Origin: Sinohyriopsis cumingii
Lineage: Eukaryota > Mollusca > Bivalvia > Unionida > Unionidae
Direction of reading: 5' to 3'
Length of the DNA stretch: 64,000 bases
Assembly: GCA_028554795.2 (NCBI GenBank)
Contig: CM068835.1
Coordinates: 53,532,219-53,596,218 of the forward strand
Shown here: in pieces, positions 36,892 through 45,002 of the stretch
How positions within the stretch are numbered: the stretch's first letter is position 1
Layout: each line of letters opens with the position of its first letter
The notes under the pieces: model-generated
The model's database searches: none
What the model saw: the letters and a program-made list of their open reading frames with translations, nothing else
What the model was told of the DNA's origin: nothing
Made by a program: the position numbers and the translations under genes

Positions 36892-38442
36892 CTATGATTT
36901 CACCAAAAGATTGATACTTACAGTTTCTCCTCGTATATCAAGTAAATTTCCTTTCTGATCCGTTAGTTTGAAATTTATTCTTGTCAATAATCGATTATGA
37001 CATCGCAGGTAAAACGGATTCATTGGTTCCTTGATTATCAAGTAACCAGGAGATGCGCTAGGTGAAAATGAATACAATACAAATCCCTGATTCGCTTGAT
37101 TCGACACTGACGAATCAACATTATAGCTACCCTCGACAACATCCGCGTGAAGATAAATCGCGATAACTTCCGTTATATTAACGATACCCGGCGATATATG
37201 TCGTCCACCTTTGTCAGGATCGTTATTGTGTTTAAGAATCAATTCTGAATGTATTTTTTTGGTCCATGCGGAATGTAATTTCGGAAATAAATCATCAATG
37301 GTATCAGTGACGGATTTTCTCATCGCATCAAAATCAGAATTAGGAAATTTGAAATTTGGCAGTGTTTCCTCGGTTAATTCAAATACTCTCATGAATTTTT
37401 GTTTCTCACCCGAGTTCTTGATCAACTCGAATTTGCTAATAGGAAGAACATACTCGGCAATTGATATATCGTCGATTATCGCCTGAATAAACATATCATG
37501 ATAATATTCAATATCATTCGCGAGTTGATTTAAAATTTTCACGTGTTTTATAATTTCGCTACATGAACCAGATTTATTTAGGATGCATTCATGAAATGAT
37601 CCGCGCAATAAATTTAATTGTAATTCGTGTTCTTGAATAAACTCGTCTAGTGTTCTTCTTACCAAGATACCGTCTATGGGGGCTATTATCCTGTTAATGT
37701 GGGTAGCGTCGAAGATTTTCACATCTGGGGGGATTTTAGGAAGAGGCAGCCATGAGAGAATTCTTTCGTTAATAAAAGTGAAAGCGAATATTACTAGGTT
37801 AATTTTGTGGTTATTCATGAGATTGATGGCGCTGTGGATCAGAGGCTTGTGTTTGATATCTCCATACCATCCTTCGTCGGTTGTAAAATCTTCCTTTTTT
37901 GGTTCCGGTAGTTCTGGAAGGGTTTCATCATACCAACCTGGAATAATAACATCCGATTTCTTTGGTTTTATCAGAGGTGCGACCTCGGGCCAACCTAATA
38001 TATTTCTAATCGATGATTGGTAAATATCTACCACGTACGGTGATTTCACTTCTATCATTGACGATAGTGTTGGATCATGTGCAGATATTTTTATTCCCGG
38101 AGTAGCATCGCCGGTTAAATTTGATATTCTGGTAGTAAACTCATTATTCAGCTGATCAATTTCGTAACTACCGGTTGGTATACCAACGACGATCCAATCG
38201 GGTGTTCCATCGGGTTTATTTTTATTTGCAAAAACAAGTGAATTATTTGGCATCAAATTACCGAATGATTTTGATCTAACATTAGGCCAGCTATTGTAGA
38301 CGCGCAATTGTGTTAATGCAATTTCGTTGACGTTAATTGGTGTTGAGAAATTAATACTAAACTCGGGTTTCGTTGAACTTAGCGATATTAACGTTGTTGT
38401 TGGTGGTGTCGTGTTTGTCACGATCTGGGCTAGCTCGGACAT
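36892..38442 (-). CDS. minor capsid (penton-like) protein with large insertion
   Basis: 516 aa. Residues 1-150 (EFSINFSTPINVNEIALTQL, then VYNSWPN and GIPTGSYEIDQL) and the C-terminal 100 residues (YSFSPSASPGYLII, FKLTDQKGNLLDIRGETVSI) match the two halves of the jelly-roll minor capsid/penton protein of Polintons and adintoviruses. Between them, about residues 155-410 form a mostly helical block not usual for the family. The protein should occupy the five-fold vertices of the capsid. It is the last gene of the minus-strand virion block, and its start overlaps the membrane-protein gene upstream by 86 bp. The start ATG is preceded by ATTAATA. Confidence 0.68.
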   Translation of the reverse strand: MSELAQIVTNTTPPTTTLISLSSTKPEFSINFSTPINVNEIALTQLRVYNSWPNVRSKSFGNLMPNNSLVFANKNKPDGTPDWIVVGIPTGSYEIDQLNNEFTTRISNLTGDATPGIKISAHDPTLSSMIEVKSPYVVDIYQSSIRNILGWPEVAPLIKPKKSDVIIPGWYDETLPELPEPKKEDFTTDEGWYGDIKHKPLIHSAINLMNNHKINLVIFAFTFINERILSWLPLPKIPPDVKIFDATHINRIIAPIDGILVRRTLDEFIQEHELQLNLLRGSFHECILNKSGSCSEIIKHVKILNQLANDIEYYHDMFIQAIIDDISIAEYVLPISKFELIKNSGEKQKFMRVFELTEETLPNFKFPNSDFDAMRKSVTDTIDDLFPKLHSAWTKKIHSELILKHNNDPDKGGRHISPGIVNITEVIAIYLHADVVEGSYNVDSSVSNQANQGFVLYSFSPSASPGYLIIKEPMNPFYLRCHNRLLTRINFKLTDQKGNLLDIRGETVSINLLVKS

Positions 38443-38887
38443 TATTAATATTCATTTGTTCAATCTCCGAGTAAATACTAATCATTGAAGAAAATTCTAG
38501 ATCGGATATAATACCATCGTTGAGGCTCTCAGAAAGTAACAATGATAACTTCGAGTACGCATCATTTACCTTAGTTAGTTTATTTTTGTACAAAGATAAC
38601 TTTTCACTTGTGCACGATGATATCTTTTTCGCGATGATATTTAGAACACCCGCGATTGCTGTTGTTGACGAGATTATTATTGTTGCTGCAATTGGCGCTA
38701 TCATTGTTACCGCGGATAGAATTATTCCTGCACCAGCGACTACCGCAGATACAGCGTACACTGCAACATCAATGATAACTAATTTGCGCTGGTATTTATT
38801 TATTTTTATCTGATAATCGTCAAGTTGTTTTCGTAACGAATCCTGCCATGATCGCGCCTGATTGTAACGGTAATCAGATGCGGTCAT
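38357..38887 (-). CDS. two-pass membrane protein of the virion block
   Basis: 176 aa. A polar N-terminal helix (1-35) starts with TASDYRYNQARSWQ. Two long hydrophobic segments (about 36-59 and 61-86) follow in a hairpin, rich in Ala, Ile, Val and Gly. A helical C-terminal region ends in a polar Asn/Asp/Arg-rich tail. The helical hairpin could suit membrane insertion, as in a lysis or entry protein, but no family is assigned. The 3' end lies inside the start of the penton-like gene, suggesting one transcription unit. The ATG is preceded by ACTAATA. Confidence 0.7.
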   Translation of the reverse strand: MTASDYRYNQARSWQDSLRKQLDDYQIKINKYQRKLVIIDVAVYAVSAVVAGAGIILSAVTMIAPIAATIIISSTTAIAGVLNIIAKKISSCTSEKLSLYKNKLTKVNDAYSKLSLLLSESLNDGIISDLEFSSMISIYSEIEQMNINNVRASPDRDKHDTTNNNVNIAKFNETRV

Positions 38888-38900
38888 TATTAGTTATTTA

Positions 38901-40091
38901 TCATTCCAAATCAACAGGGAAAAATAACTTTTCATAATCCGGGGGTAGTTCGGATAAATATTCTAAAATTGCAAAAAAATGAATTGGTTTTGTTATAGTT
39001 CTATCTGGTGGTTCTAGATTGATGATGATCCTGTCTCCGTACTCTGCGGGTGTAATAATAAAACCAGGATAATATTCATCGTAAAATTTAGCATGAGTTT
39101 TTACATTAAATCTCATCCTGGAGATAATATATATTCGATATATACCCATAATTGGCGCATGAAAGAAAAATGGGTCAACCCCAGGTGTCCATATACCTTT
39201 ATGTGTATTTACCACAAATGGTACACTACAGGTAACATTATTTGTTTCTGCTTTTTCTGGTATCGAAATTCGCGATAATCTTCCAAGGTTCATTGACGAT
39301 ATTTTTGTGTTTAAATCTCGAATTTTTTCGTCGTACGTTGATGTATCGACCTTTTGACGCGCTAATTCACGTACCACGTTAATTTCATCGTTGATGGATT
39401 TTATTTGTCCTTGCATCACGTTAATCCCCCTGGTAAATTCAGGAACAACAACATTACCAAGTTTAATAATTTCCTCGTTGATTTTTTTGTTGAGATCGTC
39501 GATGGATGGTTTCTGACCCATCGAGATATTTACTTCGTTAATTTTGGCAAGAATATTAGTAATTTCCTCGTTGATTTTTTTTATTTTCTCGCTGAGATCG
39601 TCATGCGATGCTTGATCGGCTTTCTTATCTGATGCGGAGGAAGTATCACTGGATGTTTTTATATTCTCGTCAAATTTTTTGCTAAATTTATCTAAAACAT
39701 CGTCAAGTTTTTTAAGGTCGTTATTTAGCCTGTTAAGTCTTTTTGTCATTCTATCCTGAAGATCGTCGTGTAATGTTTTATCGGCCTTCAGGGGTAACTT
39801 TGCTATAATATCGGCGATATCAGCAACAGATTTTAATACCATCTCCGATTGGCGAGTAAATTGACTAATGTGATCGCGGTATTCGTCTCGCTTGATTATA
39901 TCAGTTATTTTAACGTTACTAGTTTGTAATCGCCCTTCTGTATTTTGAAAAACAGCAACTTCACCAGGATCAACTTCTGATAGTGATAGAAGATTGTTAA
40001 TATCGCTCTTGGTTGCGAATTTTGATGTATTGATGTCGACTGCTCCCTTTTTTTCTTTTCTGAAGAGAGATCTACCGTAAATGTCAACCAT
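38901..40091 (-). CDS. coiled-coil fibre-like protein
   Basis: 396 aa. A short N-terminal region (MVDIYGRSLFRKEKK) is followed by predicted coiled coil over about residues 65-270. This has heptad-like spacing of Ile/Leu with many Lys, Asp and Glu, and repeated DKTLHDDL/DQASHDDL-type elements. A compact C-terminal domain of about 120 residues is rich in aromatic and beta-prone sequence (HAPIMGIYRIYIISRMRF). The layout of N-terminal anchor, trimer-like shaft and globular head is that of adenovirus-type fibres and other attachment proteins. This role is inferred from architecture, not from sequence match. It lies 13 bp upstream of the membrane-protein gene and overlaps the 3' end of the protease gene by 8 bp. 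Confidence 0.65.
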   Translation of the reverse strand: MVDIYGRSLFRKEKKGAVDINTSKFATKSDINNLLSLSEVDPGEVAVFQNTEGRLQTSNVKITDIIKRDEYRDHISQFTRQSEMVLKSVADIADIIAKLPLKADKTLHDDLQDRMTKRLNRLNNDLKKLDDVLDKFSKKFDENIKTSSDTSSASDKKADQASHDDLSEKIKKINEEITNILAKINEVNISMGQKPSIDDLNKKINEEIIKLGNVVVPEFTRGINVMQGQIKSINDEINVVRELARQKVDTSTYDEKIRDLNTKISSMNLGRLSRISIPEKAETNNVTCSVPFVVNTHKGIWTPGVDPFFFHAPIMGIYRIYIISRMRFNVKTHAKFYDEYYPGFIITPAEYGDRIIINLEPPDRTITKPIHFFAILEYLSELPPDYEKLFFPVDLE

Positions 40092-40422
40092 GATATTTAT
40101 CTACGGTATATTCAAATAAAATTTTGCGATAAGGATTGGATGATTTTGAAATTGCATCAAGGACGTTAATTGACTCTGGACCGCATATTGGTGGATCCGC
40201 TAATGTTTGTGTTGGAAGTGTTGAATACCAAACCGGAAGTTTTAGTTTTGACACATATTTGATAAATTCATTTGGTGGTGCTAATCCGTATGAGTCGAAG
40301 TAAATAACTTCGCGAGGATTAATCGCGTAAGCAACCCAGTGAGTGCCAGGACCGGAATTTTTATCGAGATTTATTATTCCTGTCTCGGTGGGATTTGGTT
40401 TATCTGGTAGTTGATCTCGCAT
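40084..40422 (-). CDS. maturation cysteine protease (adenain/Ulp1-like)
   Basis: 112 aa. The family signature GIINLD...GPGTHWVAY gives the catalytic His (residue 28), YFDSYG gives the acid (Asp43), Gln72 is a candidate oxyanion residue, and PPICGP gives the nucleophile Cys80. Enzymes of this class in adenoviruses and Polintons cleave scaffold and core proteins during virion maturation. The gene lies between the pX-like and fibre-like genes, which suits that role. Candidate substrates with Gly-Ser-Gly motifs are encoded next to it. Confidence 0.88.
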   Translation of the reverse strand: MRDQLPDKPNPTETGIINLDKNSGPGTHWVAYAINPREVIYFDSYGLAPPNEFIKYVSKLKLPVWYSTLPTQTLADPPICGPESINVLDAISKSSNPYRKILFEYTVDKYHG

Positions 40423-40475
40423 AAATACGCCTCTGAAAAATTTTATTTTCTTTTTTTTTGCTTCACTTATTAAAT

Positions 40476-40988
40476 CTAAATTTGAGGCTGGTAGGCTCGA
40501 CTTAGACCGGATCCGTACGGGGGTCGTCTTAGGTAAAGTCCTGATCCTTGTTGCGGCTGCATCAATTTTGTGAGAAGGGGGAGAAGAGGGAATATCCCTC
40601 CCTTTTTTTTGCGATATCTTCCTCCGACGATCTTTTTTCCTAATGCGGTACTTATCCCACCGAGTGCACCTAATCCTATTGTTTTTGCAATCATGGGGGC
40701 CGCTGCAGCTATTAATCCTGGAATAGCGGCGAATAAAGGAAAAATACCACCTACTTTGATCATATCTCTGATTGCACCTATCGAGAGATTCAAGCGAATA
40801 CCAGTATTTGCTGATCTGGCTCTGGTGAAATGTCCGTGTTGATTTTTAGTTAACGATAGTTTGTTAGGTCCACCGTGAAGTTGATTACTTTTTAAGGTTA
40901 AACTTAAACCTCGTCGTGCTGTTGTTGCTGCATGAAGTTTTTTCACCTGACCGGGAGTCAGAGTTACGCTGACGTGATCGTATGGCAT
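40476..40988 (-). CDS. pX-like minor virion protein
   Basis: 170 aa from the ATG at 40988; a GTG at 41000 would add four residues, and the ATG preceded by ATTAAT is preferred. The N-terminal half contains short repeats of the form S-V-T-L-T-P-G-Q-V-K-K-L, SLTLKSNQL and KLSLTKNQHG, typical of the PX family of Polintons. A hydrophobic Ile/Ala/Gly-rich segment (about residues 75-115) and a basic GRYRKKKGG stretch follow. The C terminus carries GSGLYLRR and YGSGLSRA. The protein may link genome and capsid or disrupt membranes, by analogy with adenovirus core and pVI proteins. It is adjacent to the major capsid gene. Confidence 0.72.
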   Translation of the reverse strand: MPYDHVSVTLTPGQVKKLHAATTARRGLSLTLKSNQLHGGPNKLSLTKNQHGHFTRARSANTGIRLNLSIGAIRDMIKVGGIFPLFAAIPGLIAAAAPMIAKTIGLGALGGISTALGKKIVGGRYRKKKGGIFPLLPLLTKLMQPQQGSGLYLRRPPYGSGLSRAYQPQI

Positions 40989-41021
40989 ATTAATAATCAC
41001 TTAATCTAAATTTAGAATTTA

Positions 41022-42392
41022 TTACATGTTTTCTACGGGTGCATCGATGACTCTCATTCTACCACTGATACCCTCCAGGATCATCGTTCTATCACTAAGA
41101 ATAACCGCGATTGCTCTTGCTGGTCCTCCCGTGTTAATTCTGGCTTTGAAATGAATATCAACAACCGACTGCTTTACCAAATCGAGATGTTCCAGGGAAA
41201 AGTAATAGATAGGATAGAGAGTATTAAAATCTAACTGTGATATTTGCAATCCGGTATCAATATTTTGATCGCGGCCCATGAAACTTAGTAATCGATGATA
41301 CGCGCGTGCCGTCGAATTGTTCTCAAAATCGATGGCTATTTCCTCAGATGGCTCCTGTTGGCCATTTATTCTCAACGATACGTTTGTTGCCTCGAATTTA
41401 TCAAATATCATATTACTGTGATTTTGATCGTCTCTGATCATGCTTTGCAGAGCAACAAAGATATGTCTGGGTGCGGAAGAGCCCTGCTGTGACGCAATTC
41501 GCCAGGTAAAAATTCCGTCCATATTAACATTTTCGTTGGAGTCAGTCATTGTTGTCAACCAAGACATGATGGATTTTCCTCCTTGATTCATAAATGATAA
41601 TAATTTTTCTTCTATGATCATCGACGGTGTTATTGCTGGCATCCACAAGGTAATTTTTTCAAGGACAACTTTACCAGGATCACCAGGATCTCTCCAAATG
41701 GCTCTGTCATCATTGGCATCTCGAACGAAAGATATCGTATGCTTCGCTCCGTAAATAACTTTTCTGAAATGTCTGCAAAATCCAAAAATATGAGATAATG
41801 GAATTGCACAGGAGAATTTTCGTTCAGCTCCCTTCAACATATTTTTTCTTATGGCAAATCCAAGATTGTAATTGCCATTGGGGGCAATCATCGCTGAACG
41901 AACATCAGCGGGTTGGCCAGCGGGGTCTACCGGTCTACCAATATCAAATGGTAAATGTTCAGGGTAGTTGGAATTATCCTTGGCAAACATCATACTAGGA
42001 CCGGCTGATCTGGTAAAATCATCCGAGTATCTTGCTAGACCTATGATAGTCGTTGCTATATCAACGTTGTTCGTAATTGATTCAATCTCTCTTCCATCAA
42101 TCATGTAAGTGGCATTCTTGAATAATGCCATGATACCATTATTGACAAAACCAACACCAAAATTTGCATCGTAGTTGGTACCATCAGCTGCCTTTACAAT
42201 TTTTCCAACAAATTCGATATACGCCTCAGATGGAAGAAAATATCTTGTTGTATCGTGGACTTGAATTTCCTTTCGATTTCTTGAATCTGGCTCAACTACA
42301 TCGTACGAGAAATACTGAAAATCTCGCACTGATGTGTCCCTACCTACTGGCTCGTCCATATCAAATACTTCATTTGACACTTGTGCGAACAT
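41022..42392 (-). CDS. major capsid protein (double jelly-roll)
   Basis: 456 aa, close to the usual size for Polinton major capsid proteins. It contains a DTTRYFLPSEAYIEFVG opening strand region, a FKNATYMIDGREIESI segment, KFSCAIPLSHIFGFC and the late TLYPIYYFSLEHLD segment. These are all characteristic of the double-jelly-roll capsid proteins of Polintons and adintoviruses. Trimers of this protein would form the hexagonal capsomers of an icosahedral shell. The gene starts a few bases downstream of the pVI-like gene's end, and its ATG is preceded by TAGTAATAA. Confidence 0.93.
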   Translation of the reverse strand: MFAQVSNEVFDMDEPVGRDTSVRDFQYFSYDVVEPDSRNRKEIQVHDTTRYFLPSEAYIEFVGKIVKAADGTNYDANFGVGFVNNGIMALFKNATYMIDGREIESITNNVDIATTIIGLARYSDDFTRSAGPSMMFAKDNSNYPEHLPFDIGRPVDPAGQPADVRSAMIAPNGNYNLGFAIRKNMLKGAERKFSCAIPLSHIFGFCRHFRKVIYGAKHTISFVRDANDDRAIWRDPGDPGKVVLEKITLWMPAITPSMIIEEKLLSFMNQGGKSIMSWLTTMTDSNENVNMDGIFTWRIASQQGSSAPRHIFVALQSMIRDDQNHSNMIFDKFEATNVSLRINGQQEPSEEIAIDFENNSTARAYHRLLSFMGRDQNIDTGLQISQLDFNTLYPIYYFSLEHLDLVKQSVVDIHFKARINTGGPARAIAVILSDRTMILEGISGRMRVIDAPVENM

Positions 42393-42398
42393 TTATTA

Positions 42399-42896
42399 CT
42401 AATAATATCGTCTAAAACGAAGACCACTACCTGAAACAAAACTTGTATTTACAAGATTTTTCTTAGCAACATCCTGTGCTAGATTTGTATTAGCAACTTC
42501 CTGCGCTAGATTTGTTATAGCAGCTTCCTGTGCTAGATCATTTATTTTTTTATTTGCCGCATCATTTATGGCCTTACTGACTTCAGGTGGCATTTCTCTG
42601 GTAATAGGTAATTTGACGGGTTGCTTTTTACGTACTAAACTTAATATTTTATTTTTGATAGCGTTGAAGCCTTTACTGGCCAAATTACCGATACCAGAAA
42701 TGGCAGTCTCGCCGATCTTTCCTATCGCTTTCAACCCAAATTGCTTAATCACGGGTCCAATTTTAGGTATTACTCGCGTGACAAGACTTCCAACGATATC
42801 GCCGAATCCATTACCGTGAATATATTTGTATACTGGCAATCGAGAGTTTACTATGCGGACCTGATTAGGTCTGCGTTGATGTTTATGAATAATCAT
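42399..42896 (-). CDS. pVI-like minor virion protein
   Basis: 165 aa. The basic N terminus (HKHQRRPNQVRI) is followed by a GNGFGDIVGSLVTRVIPKIG amphipathic region. A Gly/Ala/Lys-rich middle (ISGIGNLASKGFNAIKNKIL) precedes three near-repeats (NLAQEAAIT, NLAQEVANT, NLAQDVAKK). The C terminus is VSGSGLRFRRYY. The amphipathic helix and Gly motifs resemble adenovirus pVI, a capsid-lining and membrane-lytic protein processed by the viral protease. The position between the 604-aa protein and the major capsid gene supports a virion role. Confidence 0.65.
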   Translation of the reverse strand: MIIHKHQRRPNQVRIVNSRLPVYKYIHGNGFGDIVGSLVTRVIPKIGPVIKQFGLKAIGKIGETAISGIGNLASKGFNAIKNKILSLVRKKQPVKLPITREMPPEVSKAINDAANKKINDLAQEAAITNLAQEVANTNLAQDVAKKNLVNTSFVSGSGLRFRRYY

Positions 42897-42916
42897 GTTA
42901 TTTCAATTGTATTGAT

Positions 42917-44731
42917 TTAATCGATGAGTTCATCGACAAACTCCTTGTAAATGTGAGAATCGATGATACCACCACGGAATAATCGCTGACAAATATCTGA
43001 TGCTTCGTTGACTATCTCACGGGAATTATTTCCGGCTCGCTTTCCTCCGATTAATACTTCGAGGCGAGATACATCGTTGACAACACTATCGGGACAAACT
43101 GAATATCCACTTCCTGTTTTTTTTGTTTCTGGAGATTGTAATGGCGTTACGTAGAATAAATCGTCTGACGGCGTTGAAGATGTCCCTGATGACGATGACT
43201 TCGGTGGCAAATCCCTTGTAGGACTATCTTGTTTAGGATATTTTTCCCTTATAGTAAGAAGATTACTCAGTTGAGCCTTTTCAGGAGTACCACTTCTCTC
43301 AGGTGGCGAACTTTCCTTACCTGTAGGTAATGAAAGAGGAGTGGGACGAGGAGGAAGAGGTTGTAATAAAGTAGAAACATCTGTAGGTAATGGATCGAGG
43401 TAGGAGTATGCTGATGCAGGAATATCCTTTTTAGGTGTTGCTAAAAATTCTCTTGCTCTTGCTCTTGCTATTGCTTTTCCCTCTGATAACTCTATTCTGT
43501 AATTACCAACATCCGATATAAATTTCCCAAAATCTTCATCGGAATATCTTACTGGTTTTCCTAAACTACCAAAATACATTATCGCATACCAATCAACAGT
43601 TTTAACTTTATCAGCATCAAATTCTTTTCGCAAAAAGAATCTTTTATTTTCCGTAGAATCATCCGCAGCTATTTGAACTACTGAATCATAGTGGCTAAGT
43701 AAATAAAATCTTCTTGGATTCAAATAATTATCCGCTGATACACTAGGATCAATTGTAAACGAACTAATAGCCGGTGATGATTTATATTCGGGTACAATTA
43801 TCGGTTCATCACTTTGATCTTTTTTCTTTTTCGATTTTCTTTCTTTTTTCTGTGGTGGAATATCTTCCTTTGGTCTAGCTCCTAATTCCTCTGGTTGAAA
43901 TATTGGCTCCTGTGGTTGAATATCTTCCTGTGGTATTACTTTTCTTCCTCGTGTTTTAGTTTTTTCCTTCTTCTCCTGTTGTTTTCTTTCTTTCTCTAGA
44001 TTTTTTTCTTCCTTCTCCTGTTGTTTTCTTTCTTCCGCCACTTGCTTATTAAATCTTTGTGTATCTCTTGCCGCTTCTAAAAATCTTCTGTAACGTGGAT
44101 CCGTTACTACACTCACATGTGTTTTTCCCGTATAAACTTTATATACCATGCTGTACCAATTATCACGAGTCCCATATCTTTTTTTTCCTATTGGAGTCAA
44201 ATATTCATTTCGATCGCTAAAATAATTTTCCGCAAAATCACCAATTTGTTCTATAGTATACAATGCCGAGAGAGGTCGCGATATCATCTCCCATCCCTCC
44301 TCGGTAAAATTTTCTCTTAAATTCTCAATATTAAACTTTCCTTTTATCATTAAAGGTTTTCCTCCTCCAGGTTTTTTTCCTCCAGGTTGTTCTCCATCAG
44401 CAATTGCAAGTTGTTGCGCCGCTGCTGCTATTGCTAATCGCTCGGGTAATGTTTGTGATTGATCCTCAATACCTTTCAACGCACGAAAAATTCCACGTTT
44501 TCTGGTATCTGGATCTTTTTCGTCACCATATACAACCTGCTCAATTGTTCCGGTTACTGGCTTCAACCATTTTGCCGAAGTTTCGGAAATTCCATGTTGC
44601 ATATCTTCGTAACCACGAACATTTTTCTTAAATAATTGTTTTGTCGGAATAAACTTCTTTAATGCCGCTAATTGATCTCGCGCTAATCTAGCAGATTGAG
44701 GTTCTCCAACTGTGCTAACTTTTCGACTCAT
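42917..44731 (-). CDS. large Polinton virion-type protein, function unknown
   Basis: 604 aa, first gene of the virion block at the right end. The N-terminal 220 residues are folded-looking (GYEDMQHGI, YLTPIGKKRYGTRDNWYSMV). A highly charged Lys/Glu/Gln helix follows (about 225-305), then a second folded segment (about 310-425), a Pro/Ser-rich linker (about 440-545) and a conserved-looking C terminus (ISRLEVLIGG-type, then DICQRLFRGGIIDSHIYKEF). A TGSGY motif precedes the last 60 residues. A similar large protein is commonly the terminal gene of adintovirus-like elements, but I cannot name its function. The start lies 58 bp inside the right inverted repeat. Confidence 0.7.
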   Translation of the reverse strand: MSRKVSTVGEPQSARLARDQLAALKKFIPTKQLFKKNVRGYEDMQHGISETSAKWLKPVTGTIEQVVYGDEKDPDTRKRGIFRALKGIEDQSQTLPERLAIAAAAQQLAIADGEQPGGKKPGGGKPLMIKGKFNIENLRENFTEEGWEMISRPLSALYTIEQIGDFAENYFSDRNEYLTPIGKKRYGTRDNWYSMVYKVYTGKTHVSVVTDPRYRRFLEAARDTQRFNKQVAEERKQQEKEEKNLEKERKQQEKKEKTKTRGRKVIPQEDIQPQEPIFQPEELGARPKEDIPPQKKERKSKKKKDQSDEPIIVPEYKSSPAISSFTIDPSVSADNYLNPRRFYLLSHYDSVVQIAADDSTENKRFFLRKEFDADKVKTVDWYAIMYFGSLGKPVRYSDEDFGKFISDVGNYRIELSEGKAIARARAREFLATPKKDIPASAYSYLDPLPTDVSTLLQPLPPRPTPLSLPTGKESSPPERSGTPEKAQLSNLLTIREKYPKQDSPTRDLPPKSSSSGTSSTPSDDLFYVTPLQSPETKKTGSGYSVCPDSVVNDVSRLEVLIGGKRAGNNSREIVNEASDICQRLFRGGIIDSHIYKEFVDELID

Positions 44732-44789
44732 CTTATTTTCAACTATATTGTTTTATTGTGAAATAAAATTAGTATCCGCAGTCCGAATT

Positions 44790-44995
44790 TGCAATCACAA
44801 ACAAATTTTACAATACCCCCCCCCCCAAAAAAGCTGCCTTTTTTTTATGTCTGAAAATGCACTTTGGGTTGAAATTTTGCGGATTAATTTGCGTAGGAGG
44901 CGTTATTTCCGCTTTCTGAGGCTTCTACGGATAAATGTTTGGTGGGAGGGTTAAATTTATCTGAGCCACCCAGTCTGTACGACTTCCCTGCTGCT
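44790..44995 (-). repeat. Polinton terminal inverted repeat, right
   Basis: The reverse complement of the left repeat. It includes a C run of about 11 bases at 44816-44826, opposite the left G run. It ends in CTGCTGCT, followed directly by the duplicated AAAGGTG. Confidence 0.95.
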
Positions 44996-45002
44996 AAAGG
45001 TG
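44996..45002 (+). repeat. target-site duplication, right (AAAGGTG)
   Basis: Identical to 30570-30576, directly adjoining the right inverted repeat. Confidence 0.85.

Larger units (their letters stand above)
30577..44995. mobile_element. Polinton/Maverick (adintovirus-like) element, 14.4 kb
   Basis: The element is bounded by inverted repeats of about 205 bp that begin AGCAGCAGGGAAGTCG, and by a 7-bp direct duplication. It encodes the Polinton hallmark set: retroviral-type integrase, B-family polymerase, FtsK/HerA-type packaging ATPase, adenovirus-type cysteine protease, double-jelly-roll major capsid protein and a penton-like minor capsid protein, plus several accessory genes. The inverted repeats differ at only about one base besides the length of a G run, so insertion is recent. 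It looks essentially whole, with at most one or two places where the reading frame is not plain. Genes are packed with 14-130 bp gaps or small overlaps, and the GC content is slightly above that of the flanks. Confidence 0.95.
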
